From contig NZ_VOHQ01000002.1 in assembly GCF_009192765.1 (NCBI RefSeq), positions 496,001 through 560,000 on the forward strand: 64,000 bases of DNA, written 5' to 3'. Below the pieces are notes generated by a model. That model did not search any database, had not been told where the DNA came from, and worked only from the letters and a program-made list of their open reading frames with translations. Made by a program: the position numbers and the translations under genes. The stretch is from Agriterribacter humi (lineage in GTDB: Bacteria; Bacteroidota; Bacteroidia; Chitinophagales; Chitinophagaceae). Of the stretch, positions 34,769 to 44,310 are shown in pieces (within the stretch, counting starts at the first letter, position 1; each line of letters starts with the position of its first letter).

Positions 34769-35569
34769 ATGATCGAAATAAAAGATTTACATAAAAGTTT
34801 TGGAGATAAAGTAGTGATCAATGATGTAAGTGCAGTAATGGAAGCAGGCAAAGCCAACCTTATTATTGGGGCCAGCGGAAGCGGCAAAACCGTTTTTATG
34901 AAATGTTTGGTAGGGCTGTTTGAGCCTGATGGAGGGGAAATATTATATAGTGGTCAAAGTTTTACCGTTATGGAGGAAGAGCAAAGAAAAGAGCTTCGCC
35001 AGCAAATTGGTATGTTATTCCAGGGATCGGCCCTGTTCGACAGCCAGACTGTTGAGCAGAATGTAATGTTCCCGTTGGATATGTTTACCCGGTTAACGTA
35101 TACAGAGAAATTAAAGAAGGTAAATGAAGTGTTAGACAGGGTTAATCTTAACGATGCTAATAAAAAATTCCCCGCAGAAATAAGCGGGGGCATGAAAAAG
35201 CGTGTGGGCATTGCGCGTGCCATCGTATTAAATCCGAAATATCTTTTTTGCGATGAGCCCAATTCGGGTCTCGACCCGCAAACCTCTCTGGTAATTGATA
35301 AATTAATTTACGAGGTAACCAAAGAATTTAATATGACTACGGTTATTAATACACACGACATGAACAGCGTGATGGAGATCGGGGATCATATCATTTATAT
35401 GTATGAAGGTGAAAAGGAGTGGGAGGGAAGCAATAAACAGATCATATACAGCAAAAGTAAAAAGCTCAATGATTTTATTTTTGCTTCGGAGTTTTTGCAG
35501 GATGTAAAAGCCATGCGTATGTTAGATGCTGAAGGTAAAGTGCCCAATGGCAAAAATGACAATAATTAA
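34769..35569 (+). CDS. mlaF: MlaF-family ABC transporter ATP-binding protein
   Basis: A 266-residue ATPase with Walker A GASGSGKT near residue 36, Q-loop MLFQGSALFDSQTV, signature ISGGMKKRVGIARA, Walker B YLFCDEPNSGLDPQT, and H-loop NTHDMNS. The M-K-K-R signature is typical of the Mla/Ttg2 group. It pairs with the MlaE permease encoded just upstream. The residues after 235 extend beyond the ATPase core, as in other family members where this tail contacts the partner subunit. Confidence 0.93.
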   Translation: MIEIKDLHKSFGDKVVINDVSAVMEAGKANLIIGASGSGKTVFMKCLVGLFEPDGGEILYSGQSFTVMEEEQRKELRQQIGMLFQGSALFDSQTVEQNVMFPLDMFTRLTYTEKLKKVNEVLDRVNLNDANKKFPAEISGGMKKRVGIARAIVLNPKYLFCDEPNSGLDPQTSLVIDKLIYEVTKEFNMTTVINTHDMNSVMEIGDHIIYMYEGEKEWEGSNKQIIYSKSKKLNDFIFASEFLQDVKAMRMLDAEGKVPNGKNDNN

Positions 35570-35671
35570 GTGTATGGATACCCGTTATTGTGACCTTTAC
35601 CAAATAAGATGTTGCTGAAATCGTTATCATTTTAAAATGCATTATCTGCTTAAACAACCTAAACTTTTGCT

Positions 35672-36676
35672 TTGATCCGCCACTTGATTTATATCCCGTA
35701 CTATCTCCTGCACACGTCTCCGGCAGAAATGTCGAAACTGATGCGATATGTAAAAAATGAAAAAAATGTTTCTACCGTTTTTTTGCTGAAAGATATTTTG
35801 TTTTCATCCATAAAGTATAAAATTTCTTTTATGGACTATTTCTCTTTCAAGTTTTATAATCTTGGTATAAATGAACGGAACGAGTATATCGGATCAGGAG
35901 CGATGTATGAGTACCAGTTAAAAATGAATCCTAAAAAACACAGAACTGTACTTTCTGATAAAATAGCATTTTTAAAAAGGTTTGATGATTTTGCCGGCAG
36001 GAACTGGGCTACACTCAGCATGATTAAAGCGGACGCCGAACTTGCGAATGTTTTTTTGAATTGCGCTCCGGCTAAAATTGTTTTAAAGCATTCACGCGGG
36101 CAGGCCGGCAAAGCGGTCGAAGTTTGTGAAACAGCCTCCCTGAACAGGAACTGCTTAATTGAAAAAATGGAAAGGAATAATTTTAACCTCCTGGAAACAT
36201 ATGTTTTGCAGAACAATGTACTAATGAATTTATCACCGTCAGCGCTTAATACAGTACGCCTGGTTACTCAATTGTATAAAGGGGAAGTTATAATTATAGC
36301 AGCAAGATTGCGGATCAGCATTAATTCAAAAGTGGATAATGTGTCTGCGGGTAATATTATTGTGCCGGTGGATAAAGACTCAGGTAAGGTTGTGGGGCCG
36401 GGAATATATGCTGATATTACCAAACCTGATGAATATATACACCCGGTTACAGGAGTTCACTTTATCGGATTCGAAATTCCTTTCTGGAGTGAATGCCTTC
36501 GGTTGGTTACACAGGCAGCATTACGTATCCCGGAAAACCGTTCTGTAGGATGGGATGTTGCCATCACCAACACGGGACCGCTTCTAATTGAAGGAAACCA
36601 TAACTGGCATTATCTTAGTTTGCAAATGCCTGACAAAAAAGGATATAAAAAAGAAATGCTGAAATATATGGATTAA
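35672..36676 (+). CDS. ATP-grasp protein, sugar-transfer-associated type
   Basis: A 334-residue protein. The pattern FLKRFDDFAGRNWATL, then IVLKHSRGQAGKAVEVCE (ATP-binding lysine region), ETYVLQNNVLMNLSPSALNTVRLVT and the closing LIEGNHNWH match the sugar-transfer-associated ATP-grasp family, found in exopolysaccharide loci. The N-terminal part before residue 60 is less conserved. The frame opens at a TTG (35672); the first ATG is 57 bases later at 35729, and a stop lies four codons before the TTG. The conserved-looking IYIPYYLLHTSP segment favours the TTG. It is 102 bases after mlaF, distant from the main polysaccharide locus. Confidence 0.75.
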   Translation: MIRHLIYIPYYLLHTSPAEMSKLMRYVKNEKNVSTVFLLKDILFSSIKYKISFMDYFSFKFYNLGINERNEYIGSGAMYEYQLKMNPKKHRTVLSDKIAFLKRFDDFAGRNWATLSMIKADAELANVFLNCAPAKIVLKHSRGQAGKAVEVCETASLNRNCLIEKMERNNFNLLETYVLQNNVLMNLSPSALNTVRLVTQLYKGEVIIIAARLRISINSKVDNVSAGNIIVPVDKDSGKVVGPGIYADITKPDEYIHPVTGVHFIGFEIPFWSECLRLVTQAALRIPENRSVGWDVAITNTGPLLIEGNHNWHYLSLQMPDKKGYKKEMLKYMD

Positions 36677-36702
36677 GTGGTTTCTAATTGCTTCAGCAGC
36701 GC

Positions 36703-37602
36703 TTATATCTTTGCCGGGTTCTTTGCCGCCTTCATAGCTATTATTTCAGCCATTGTTTTACCAATATCCGCCGGGCTGTCGGCAACCGAAATGCCGCACT
36801 CCCTCAAAATCTTCATTTTGGCCGCTGCCGTATCATCTGCACCGCCAACAATAGCGCCTGCATGACCCATACGCCTTCCCGGAGGAGCCGTTTGACCTGC
36901 TATGAAACCAACTACCGGTTTGGTGCCATTTTCTTTCACCCACCTTGCTGCTTCCGCTTCCATGCTGCCGCCAATTTCGCCAATCATTACAATAGCATCT
37001 GTATCATCATCATTCATAAATAGTTCCACAGCTTCCTTGGTAGTAGTACCAATAATAGGATCACCACCTATTCCAATGGCAGTGGAAATGCCTAAGCCGG
37101 CTTTAGCCACCTGGTCTGCCGCTTCATAGGTAAGTGTTCCCGATTTGGAAACAATACCAATCCTTCCTTTTTTGAAGATGAATCCCGGCATGATACCTAC
37201 TTTACATTCGTCTGCCGTAATAACACCAGGGCAATTGGGGCCAATAAGCCTTGATGAAGTGCCGGTAAGATAGTGTTTGACTTTGATCATATCCTGAACG
37301 GGTATGCCTTCTGTTATACAAATAATAAGGCCGATCCCCGCTTCAGCGGCTTCTATAATGGCATCGGAAGCAAATGCAGGAGGCACAAAAATAATGGACA
37401 CATCAGCACCGGTTTGTTTTACAGCATCCGCAACGGTATTGAATACCGGGCGGTCAAGGTGCTGCTGTCCGCCTTTACCCGGCGTAACACCACCCACTAC
37501 CTGCGTTCCGTATTCTATCATTTGAGTGGCATGAAAAGTACCTTCCGTTCCGGTAAAACCCTGAACAATTATTTTGGACTGCTTATTAACTAAGACCGAC
37601 AT
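36703..37602 (-). CDS. sucD: Succinate--CoA ligase subunit alpha
   Basis: TCA-cycle enzyme subunit making succinate and ATP or GTP from succinyl-CoA. The 299-residue protein has the CoA-binding Rossmann motif [28 protein letters not shown], the [10 protein letters not shown] block, the [10 protein letters not shown] block and the phosphohistidine loop [13 protein letters not shown]. Length is normal. The beta subunit gene sucC is not adjacent, as is common in Bacteroidota. The gene ends 26 bases from the convergent ATP-grasp gene. Confidence 0.96.
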   Translation of the reverse strand: MSVLVNKQSKIIVQGFTGTEGTFHATQMIEYGTQVVGGVTPGKGGQQHLDRPVFNTVADAVKQTGADVSIIFVPPAFASDAIIEAAEAGIGLIICITEGIPVQDMIKVKHYLTGTSSRLIGPNCPGVITADECKVGIMPGFIFKKGRIGIVSKSGTLTYEAADQVAKAGLGISTAIGIGGDPIIGTTTKEAVELFMNDDDTDAIVMIGEIGGSMEAEAARWVKENGTKPVVGFIAGQTAPPGRRMGHAGAIVGGADDTAAAKMKILRECGISVADSPADIGKTMAEIIAMKAAKNPAKI

Positions 37603-37673
37603 GATGTTATATATTATTGCTGTTAAAATAGCTGCGCAAAAATAGGGGAATTTCAGGGAATATGAAACGGGAC

Positions 37674-37721
37674 GTTTCAGGTTTCAGATCTGAGACCTCC
37701 CTGAAACCTCAAACCTGAAAC
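37674..37721. repeat. 11-bp inverted repeat in a TTTCAGG-rich spacer
   Basis: GTTTCAGGTTT (37674-37684) and AAACCTGAAAC (37711-37721) are perfect complements around a 26-base loop that holds a second copy CCTGAAACC. The spacer lies between the sucD start and the fucosidase stop, so it could end the fucosidase operon, but there is no T-run. The TTTCAGG/CCTGAAA units resemble those in the spacer at 28940-29090. Confidence 0.45.
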
Positions 37722-37734
37722 CTTATACTGTCCT

Positions 37735-39243
37735 TCAGGGTTGAACCTGCTTATACAATCCAAATTCTGCGAGGGTGGGATTTAGTCTTGATGACAGGAT
37801 ACGAAGCCGTACTTTGCTTGCCGTTACGGGGTCAAAACGGATCAATCGTTTATACCCTACCGTTGTGCCTTCCGTAATTTTCTTCCATTTTTTTCCATCC
37901 TGGTATTCCAGAACAAACTGCTCAATACGCTGCCCGATAGTAATGTTTTCCTGTAACAGCAGCACGTCAAATGTTTTACTGCCATTCAGCTTCAGCTCAA
38001 TAACAGCAGTAGTATCTTTTTTCCTGGTGGTCCAGTACGTATCGTAGTCGTGATCAAGAATGGACTTCCCCCTGTTCCCAATGTTCAGTCTTGCTCCACT
38101 GGCAACATTCACGGTAAAAGTTTCAGTAATTATTTTCTTCCATGCCATCAGGTTAGCCACATCATTTTCATGGATCACCCCCCTTTTATCGGGTGGAATA
38201 TTCAGCAGTAGAACACCATTCCTTCCTACCGAGCTGTAGTAAATGTCAAGCAGCTTTTCAGGTGTCTTTACCCTGTCATCTTCTTTGGCATGATAAAACC
38301 ATCCCGGACGTATAGATACATCCGTTTCTGCAGGATACCACACCAATCCTTTTGCATTCACAATTTTTTCCCGGCTGCCCAGATCATTCCCGGTCATATC
38401 GCCCTGTGGCTTAAAAGCAAGGTCATGCTGGGAACCCGAAGCAATTTCAGACGGATCTAAATTATTAGCCGGCACTACGCTCCATTCTGTTTCCCGCCCA
38501 TAACCACTTTCTGTTCCTACCCATCTTACATCCGGTCCCATAATGGCGATGGTAGCAGCGGGCTGCAGCTCACGTATAAGCTTATACCATCTTTCAAAAT
38601 CATATACCTGTTTTTTCCCGTTGGGCCCCTCACCATTGGCGCCGTCAAACCACACTTCGTCCACACGTCCATAGCGGGTGAGCAATTCCGTGAGTTGCTC
38701 AACAAAAAAATCATTGTATGCATCTGTTCCGTATACGGAAGCATTCCTGTCCCACGGCGATAAATAAATACCAAACCCGATGCCATATGCGCGGCAGGCA
38801 TCGGCTACTTCTTTTACTACATCTCCTTTGCCCTCTTTCCAGGGGCTGCCTGCCACAGAATGGCTGGTGGTTTTTGTAGGCCATAAACAAAAACCGTCAT
38901 GGTGTTTAGCTGTAATGATCACTTGTTTAATGCCGGCGTTCTTTGCAGTGATCACCCATTGCTTTGCATCCAATGCAGTGGGATTGAAAATTTGAGGGTC
39001 TTCCGTTCCATCCCCCCATTCCTTATTGGTAAAAGTATTGATGCCAAAATGAAAAAAGGCTGTCAGCTCCAGTTGTTGCCAGCGCAACTGTCGCGGAGAG
39101 GGCGTAACATTGGCCGCTTTGGCAATGATGTCTTTTTCCGTATCGCTTGGATGTATCAAAACATAGTTTTCTTTTGCCTCCTGGCCGAAAGCGATATTGC
39201 ACAGTAATGTAAATGCTAAGGTTATCAGGTTGTTCTTATTCAT
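37735..39243 (-). CDS. GH29 alpha-L-fucosidase with C-terminal discoidin-like domain
   Basis: A 502-residue secreted enzyme that releases alpha-L-fucose. A signal peptide (MNKNNLITLAFTLLCNIAFG) is followed by the GH29 catalytic domain: FHFGINTFTNKEWGDG, ITAKHHDGFCLWPT, and the nucleophile D200 in VDEVWFDGANGEG. The block IMGPDVRWVGTESGYG resembles the GH29-B (alpha-1,3/4) group more than GH29-A, as a guess. Residues about 385-500 look like an F5/8 (discoidin) carbohydrate-binding domain (ILDHDYDTYWTT to the end). It is last in a minus-strand operon after two sulfatases, 55 bases away. Fucose is therefore an expected component of the target glycan. Confidence 0.92.
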   Translation of the reverse strand: MNKNNLITLAFTLLCNIAFGQEAKENYVLIHPSDTEKDIIAKAANVTPSPRQLRWQQLELTAFFHFGINTFTNKEWGDGTEDPQIFNPTALDAKQWVITAKNAGIKQVIITAKHHDGFCLWPTKTTSHSVAGSPWKEGKGDVVKEVADACRAYGIGFGIYLSPWDRNASVYGTDAYNDFFVEQLTELLTRYGRVDEVWFDGANGEGPNGKKQVYDFERWYKLIRELQPAATIAIMGPDVRWVGTESGYGRETEWSVVPANNLDPSEIASGSQHDLAFKPQGDMTGNDLGSREKIVNAKGLVWYPAETDVSIRPGWFYHAKEDDRVKTPEKLLDIYYSSVGRNGVLLLNIPPDKRGVIHENDVANLMAWKKIITETFTVNVASGARLNIGNRGKSILDHDYDTYWTTRKKDTTAVIELKLNGSKTFDVLLLQENITIGQRIEQFVLEYQDGKKWKKITEGTTVGYKRLIRFDPVTASKVRLRILSSRLNPTLAEFGLYKQVQP

Positions 39244-39298
39244 TTTGCTGTGTATAAAAGGTTATTTTTTGTGATTACATATGGTATTATCGTGCAGG

Positions 39299-40837
39299 CT
39301 ATTCACTGTTCAGTATTTGTTTCGCATATTCATCTTCATACTGTGCTATCAATGCATTGAGCTGTGATTTTAACTGTCTTGTAATTTTTTCGTATCCTTT
39401 TTTGCCATACAGATTATGCATGTCGTGCGGATCTTTTTGCAGATCATAGAGTTCCCAGCTATCCACTCTTTTGTAAAAACGGATCAGCTTATACTTTTTT
39501 GTTTGCACACCAAAATGAGGTGATACGGAATGTTCGCCATTTTCGTAATAGTGATAATACATTGCTTCACGGCCTTTTACTTTTTTACCGGTCAGCAAAG
39601 GCAACATGGATTTACCCTGCATGTATTCCGGTATAGTCACACCGGCGGCATCTAAGCAGGTGGGCGCTATATCAAGGTTCATTACATATTCGTTCAGCTT
39701 TGTGCCCGGCTTAATTACGCCCGGGTAACGCATCATCATGGGTGTTCTGAATGATTCTTCATACATGAAACGCTTATCAAACCAACCATGTTCACCCATA
39801 TAAAATCCCTGGTCCGATAAATACATTACTATGGTATTATTGGCTAATTGATGCTGGTCCAAATAATCTAATGTGCGTCCTATATTCCTGTCTAATGAAG
39901 CTGCTGTGCTCAGGTAGTCTTTCATATAGCGTTGATATTTCCATTCTGTTAGTGCTTTGCCCGACAGGTTACGGGCTTTGAAATCTGCATAAATGGGTTG
40001 ATAGTAGGCATCAAATTTGGCACGCTGCGCAGCATTCATCCGCGTAATCGCGGGTTCTTTGTTATCGGCAGGCAACATTTTCAGATCATAACCCAATATC
40101 ATGGTTTTGGCAATGGTCATATCCTGCACTTTTGCCGCCGCCCTGTTATCGTAATCATCATAAAAATTTTCAGGTAGGGGAAAAGTTACATCATCAAACA
40201 TACCCATGTCTGTTGTGTCGGGTAGCCATGTACGGTGGGTTGATTTGTGCCCGATCACCAGGCAAAAAGGTTTGCTGGTATCCCGCTGGTCTAACCAGTT
40301 TTCGGTTACATCCTCAACAATATTGGTGGCATATCCTTCTATTCTTTTCCTGCTGCCGTCCATCATCAGCATATCGGGGTTGTAATAACTGCCCTGCCCG
40401 GGGAATATTTGCCAGAAGTCGAAGCCCTGTGGTTGTGTTCCCAAATGATACTTGCCTATCCACGCGGTTTGATAACCATTGGCCTGCAATTGCTTTACAA
40501 AGAGGGCCTGCCCGGCATTGAAATTGGAGGTTTCATTATCTTTAAATCCGTTTTTGTGGCTATACTTACCCGTGAGCAAAACAGCCCTGCTTGGCCCGCA
40601 AATAGAGTTGGTAACATAGGCCTTGCTGAACAGCACACCTTCTTTTGCAATACGGTCTATATTGGGGGTTTGCATGAACTTACTGCCATACGCACTGATG
40701 GTTTGGTAAGCGTGATCATCTGAAAGAATGATGACGATATTGGGACGTTTTGCTTTTGGCTGGGCCGTGAGTGCAGTACAGGCGGCGAAGAGCATCAGTG
40801 CTGTTAGTGTAATTCTTTTCATCCGTATATTTTTCAT
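39299..40837 (-). CDS. Secreted S1-family sulfatase (Cys type) 1
   Basis: A 512-residue arylsulfatase-type enzyme that removes sulfate from a sugar. After a signal peptide ending near TALTAQ comes the metal site RPNIVIILSDDHAY, and the formylglycine site C80-G-P-S-R in NSICGPSRAVLLTGK. Later blocks are IGKYHLGTQPQGFD, YLSDQGFYMGEHGW and YKLIRFYKR near the C-terminus. It resembles N-acetylglucosamine-6-sulfatase and choline-sulfatase-like groups, but substrate position cannot be fixed. Its start overlaps the preceding sulfatase stop by four bases (ATGA). Maturation needs an anSME enzyme not present in the window. Confidence 0.92.
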   Translation of the reverse strand: MKNIRMKRITLTALMLFAACTALTAQPKAKRPNIVIILSDDHAYQTISAYGSKFMQTPNIDRIAKEGVLFSKAYVTNSICGPSRAVLLTGKYSHKNGFKDNETSNFNAGQALFVKQLQANGYQTAWIGKYHLGTQPQGFDFWQIFPGQGSYYNPDMLMMDGSRKRIEGYATNIVEDVTENWLDQRDTSKPFCLVIGHKSTHRTWLPDTTDMGMFDDVTFPLPENFYDDYDNRAAAKVQDMTIAKTMILGYDLKMLPADNKEPAITRMNAAQRAKFDAYYQPIYADFKARNLSGKALTEWKYQRYMKDYLSTAASLDRNIGRTLDYLDQHQLANNTIVMYLSDQGFYMGEHGWFDKRFMYEESFRTPMMMRYPGVIKPGTKLNEYVMNLDIAPTCLDAAGVTIPEYMQGKSMLPLLTGKKVKGREAMYYHYYENGEHSVSPHFGVQTKKYKLIRFYKRVDSWELYDLQKDPHDMHNLYGKKGYEKITRQLKSQLNALIAQYEDEYAKQILNSE

Positions 40838-42234
40838 TTTTTAATGAAAGGAAAATTTATATTCTCCGCATGCTCATTTTGCATGATGTTTTTTATGCGC
40901 TCTATTATGGCAGGATTTTCAGCAGCCGCATTTTTTGTTTCACCCGGATCAGCATCAAGGTTATACAATTGGATGGGGCTATCGGGGTCTTTCATAATGT
41001 TTAAGCGTACTCCTTTCCATTTGCCCGCACGAACAGCCTGGCGGCCACCATCTTCATGAAACTCCCAGTATAAAAATTCGTGTTCCTTTTGTTTGCCTTT
41101 CGACGAAATTTCGGGGAGTAGTGAAATGCCATCTGTATGTGGCGGTGCAGGCGCACCGGCTATTGCGGCAAAGGTTGGCATAAAATCCCAAAAGGCCCCG
41201 GCGAAACCGGATACCTTACTTTTCCTGATAACAGCAGGCCAATAAGCAATCATGGGAGTGCGTATGCCGCCTTCATACAGGTCTCTTTTTATCCCCCTGA
41301 AACCGCCGCTGCTGTTAAAGAATGCGGGATCGTTACCGCCTTCGCGGTGAGGGCCGTTATCGCTTGTGAAAATAATAAGGGTGTTTTTTTCAATCCCCAG
41401 TGTTTTTAATTTTTCCACTACCTGTCCTACATAATTATCCAGCTTAGTTACCATTGCCGCATAGGCTGCATGAGGGTAAGCCTGCGGCTGATAGCCGTTA
41501 CCATCCCATGACGCGTTTACTTTTTTTGGCGCTTCATTAAATTTTCTTTTATAATACGCAAATACGCTGTCGTCTTTTGGCAATTGCAAAGCCGCATGGG
41601 GCAAAGTATAAGAAAGATATAGAAAAAAAGGTACTGATTTGTATTCATCAATAAATGCAAGGGCTTCCTTTTGGATGAGATCGGGTGCATAATGCTGCTG
41701 GTTAACGGAAGTGTTGGCGTAGTCTATCCTTCTATCATTGTTCCAAAGGTGATCGGGAAAATAGTTGTGCGACTGGCGCTGGCAGTTGTAGCCAAAAAAG
41801 CGGTCGAAGCCCTGTTGATTGGGAGCGCCTGCTGATCCCGGGTATCCTAATCCCCATTTGCCAAAATCACCTGTGGCATATCCTGCTTTCTTAAGCATTT
41901 CAGCCATGGTATAGGCAGTATCGGGTAATGGCAATTGTCCTTCAGGTTGAATTTCATAATTGCCACGAACAGGAGTATGTCCGGTATGCTGCCCCGTGAG
42001 TAAGGCGGAACGCGAAGGGGCACAAACCGACGTGCCGGCATAAAACTGTGTGAAGCGTATTCCCCCGGCAGCCAGTTGATCTATATGGGGTGTTTCAATA
42101 TGTTTTTGACCGTAGCAGCCCAGGTCGCCATAGCCCATATCATCCGCCAGTATGAAAACGATATTGGGTTTGGTTTGCGCAAAAGCGGTAAAAGATAATA
42201 AGCAGCAAAAAAAAAGGAACGGAATTTTAATCAT
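40834..42234 (-). CDS. Secreted S1-family sulfatase (Cys type) 2
   Basis: A 466-residue sulfatase started at the ATG at 42234, because MIKIPFLFFCCLLSFTAFAQ is a good signal peptide; a longer frame to 42273 puts residues in front of it. Metal site PNIVFILADDMGYGDLG; formylglycine site C71-A-P-S-R in TSVCAPSRSALLTGQ. Further blocks are GKWGLGYPGS, FFGYNCQRQSHNYFP and IFTSDNGPHREGG. The GYNCQRQSHNYFP region is characteristic of arylsulfatase A-like enzymes from Planctomycetes and Bacteroidota. It is the first gene of the sulfatase-sulfatase-GH29 operon; the upstream spacer carries repeat copy 3. Confidence 0.92.
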   Translation of the reverse strand: MIKIPFLFFCCLLSFTAFAQTKPNIVFILADDMGYGDLGCYGQKHIETPHIDQLAAGGIRFTQFYAGTSVCAPSRSALLTGQHTGHTPVRGNYEIQPEGQLPLPDTAYTMAEMLKKAGYATGDFGKWGLGYPGSAGAPNQQGFDRFFGYNCQRQSHNYFPDHLWNNDRRIDYANTSVNQQHYAPDLIQKEALAFIDEYKSVPFFLYLSYTLPHAALQLPKDDSVFAYYKRKFNEAPKKVNASWDGNGYQPQAYPHAAYAAMVTKLDNYVGQVVEKLKTLGIEKNTLIIFTSDNGPHREGGNDPAFFNSSGGFRGIKRDLYEGGIRTPMIAYWPAVIRKSKVSGFAGAFWDFMPTFAAIAGAPAPPHTDGISLLPEISSKGKQKEHEFLYWEFHEDGGRQAVRAGKWKGVRLNIMKDPDSPIQLYNLDADPGETKNAAAENPAIIERIKNIMQNEHAENINFPFIKK

Positions 42235-42377
42235 TTCTCCTTCATTTTGATCACAGATAAGTGCAAGATACAAAACATGCGATCAGAAATAATTGGATTG
42301 ATATGCTGAAGTAGTCCGTGCTATGGTTATATTTAAGAGTTGAGTTTGCGTTTAGGTTTAAATTTTATATTTAAATA

Positions 42378-42455
42378 TTATTTGGTTCTTATTTTTTGTT
42401 TTCTTGGTGCTTTTTTTGCATTACTCCGGATTTCGAATTCCCGGCTTCGGATTTA
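42378..42455 (+). repeat. Degenerate interspersed repeat, copy 3
   Basis: Contains TTTGGTTCTTATTTTTTG, TTTCTTGGTGCTTTTTTTGC, CCGGATTTCGAA and GGCTTCGGATTT. The last 12-mer is identical in copy 2 (near 9888). It represents the second half of the element in copies 1 and 2. It lies between the beta-propeller gene and the sulfatase operon and may contain part of the sulfatase promoter region. Confidence 0.6.
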
Positions 42456-42507
42456 ATTTTAATCTGTCATTGGCAGGTATCAGCGGATATTAATGAATGA
42501 GATGAGC

Positions 42508-43413
42508 TTACAGCAACCACCTCGCTTTATATATTTTTAATCCCTGCTGTTTGAAAATGCTGTTGCCCTCAATATCTAATACTTCGTCTGTCCACCACTT
42601 TTCTTTGGGCCGAATAATGATCGTGGGATATCCTTGAGGTCCGGATGATACGCTTTTTATATTTTCTCCGAACCGTGTGTTTACCTTCTCGGCTTTTTTG
42701 CTTTGCACATCAACTTTAAATATGGCCGAATGGGCGCTGAGCCACAATGCATCTTTATTATACGCCCTGTACAGATCATGAGCGCCGTTGTCGGGCATGG
42801 CTACAGAGTCAATCAGTATAAATGCGGGATTATTTTTGTTTGCATTATAATTATATGTTTTTAACTGGTCCCGGGACACGGTATACAATCGTTTTTTCTT
42901 TTTGTCCCATACCAGGTTATGTCCGTCGTGCAGGTAAAAATCTTTACGTACTGTTTGTTCGGGATCATCCTTACCGGTAGTAACAAAAATGCTCATGAAA
43001 TTGCCCGTACTGGAAGCGCTCACAATATTTCCATCGGGCAGTTGTTCAACAGAATGTGTGTTGCCGCCGGCATAAGCATAGAGCATTGTTTTCTTGTCGG
43101 CTACGCGAATCAGCGCCACACCTCCGCCGGAAGCACAGGCGAGTATATATTTCCCATTTTCAAGCGGCTTTGCATCACTCATCGCTTCAAACCATTTGGC
43201 ATGCTCCGGTTTAATATCGGGACGAACGGAAGGCCTCCATTCCCATACTATTCTCCGAGCTGCTATATCGGCAATGGCTACACGACTTTTTGATTGTTCG
43301 GAAAGTATGATATACTTTTTTCCTTTTTCAGGATGCCAGTTTGTTTGGGCATTTGAAGTATGCCAAAATGTTGTGATTAAAAGGCAGGTGAGCAGGCTGA
43401 TTGAGTATTTCAT
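42508..43413 (-). CDS. Secreted beta-propeller-like protein (possibly DUF6528)
   Basis: A 301-residue protein from the ATG at 43413 (MKYSISLLTCLLITTFWHTSNAQ is the signal peptide; an in-frame ATG at 43455 would add 14 residues). The mature part has repeating short-strand units: YIILSEQSKSRVAIAD, GGVALIRVADKKTMLYAY, HSVEQLPDGNIVSASS, HNLVWDKKKKRLYTVS, GAHDLYRAYNKDALWLSA. This is a five- to seven-bladed propeller pattern, and it resembles proteins annotated DUF6528 in Bacteroidota. No catalytic residues can be named. It lies upstream of the sulfatase-fucosidase operon on the same strand, and may be a glycan-binding or lyase-like component. Confidence 0.6.
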   Translation of the reverse strand: MKYSISLLTCLLITTFWHTSNAQTNWHPEKGKKYIILSEQSKSRVAIADIAARRIVWEWRPSVRPDIKPEHAKWFEAMSDAKPLENGKYILACASGGGVALIRVADKKTMLYAYAGGNTHSVEQLPDGNIVSASSTGNFMSIFVTTGKDDPEQTVRKDFYLHDGHNLVWDKKKKRLYTVSRDQLKTYNYNANKNNPAFILIDSVAMPDNGAHDLYRAYNKDALWLSAHSAIFKVDVQSKKAEKVNTRFGENIKSVSSGPQGYPTIIIRPKEKWWTDEVLDIEGNSIFKQQGLKIYKARWLL

Positions 43414-43533
43414 ATTTGCTGCTATGGATATACAAATGCAAAATATTTTGTTCATGCATTTGAAAGTTTTTCAATTTTTGTTCCTGGTTCTATCCACTTA
43501 AATAACCCTATGTTGGAGGGAAGCACGATCCGT

Positions 43534-44310
43534 TTACTCGTCAGCCAATTCGATCCACACAGGGGCGTGATCGCTTGTTTTTTCCCAACCCCTTACATGG
43601 CGGTCAACGTTGGCGCCGGTGAGGCGGCTGCTGAGGTTTGGACTAAGCAGGAAATGATCAATGCGCAAACCTGCATCACGGCCGTATGCATTACGGAAAT
43701 AATCCCAAAACGTATAGATCTTCTCCTCCGGGTAAAGTTTTCGTATGGCATCAGTCCATCCTTGTGCTGCAAGGGTTTTAAAAGCGGCACGAACTTCGGG
43801 GCGGAACAGTGCGTCATCTACCCAGCGTTCCGGCTTATACACGTCAATCTCTGCTGGCATTACATTATAATCTCCTGTCAGTACCGTTGGCTTTCCGGAT
43901 GCAAGGAGTTCGGCAGCATGAAGCGTTAAGCGTTCAAACCAACGCAACTTATAATCGAATTTTGGCCCGGGAGCGGGATTGCCATTAGGCAGGTAAAGAC
44001 AACCAACAACAATGCCGTTGATGACTGCTTCAATATAGCGGCTATGCAAATCTTCGGGGTCACCCGGCAATACACGGCATACTTCGCTGATCCCGTGGTT
44101 ACGCGCAAGGATGGCAACACCATTCCAGCTTTTTTGTCCATGCCAGATCGCAGCATAACCTGCATCTTGTATGGCTTGCTCCGGAAATTTTTCTTCCGGC
44201 GCTTTCAGCTCCTGCAGGCAAACAACATCAGGCTTTGTTTCACCCAGCCAGCGAAGCAGGACCGGCAGGCGCCCGTTTACGCCATTAACATTATAGGTGG
44301 CAATTTTCAT
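43534..44310 (-). CDS. xth: Exodeoxyribonuclease III (AP endonuclease)
   Basis: A 258-residue endonuclease/exonuclease/phosphatase-fold enzyme for base-excision repair at abasic sites. Blocks: MKIATYNVNGVNGRLP, CLQELKAPEEKFPEQ (metal E), WNGVAILARNHG, YLPNGNP, GDYNVMPAEIDVY, and the C-terminal RIDHFLLSP and SDHAPVWIEL with catalytic D-H. Length is as in the ExoA/XthA family. It is a housekeeping gene inserted between the two arms of the polysaccharide utilisation locus, transcribed away from susC. Confidence 0.95.
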   Translation of the reverse strand: MKIATYNVNGVNGRLPVLLRWLGETKPDVVCLQELKAPEEKFPEQAIQDAGYAAIWHGQKSWNGVAILARNHGISEVCRVLPGDPEDLHSRYIEAVINGIVVGCLYLPNGNPAPGPKFDYKLRWFERLTLHAAELLASGKPTVLTGDYNVMPAEIDVYKPERWVDDALFRPEVRAAFKTLAAQGWTDAIRKLYPEEKIYTFWDYFRNAYGRDAGLRIDHFLLSPNLSSRLTGANVDRHVRGWEKTSDHAPVWIELADE

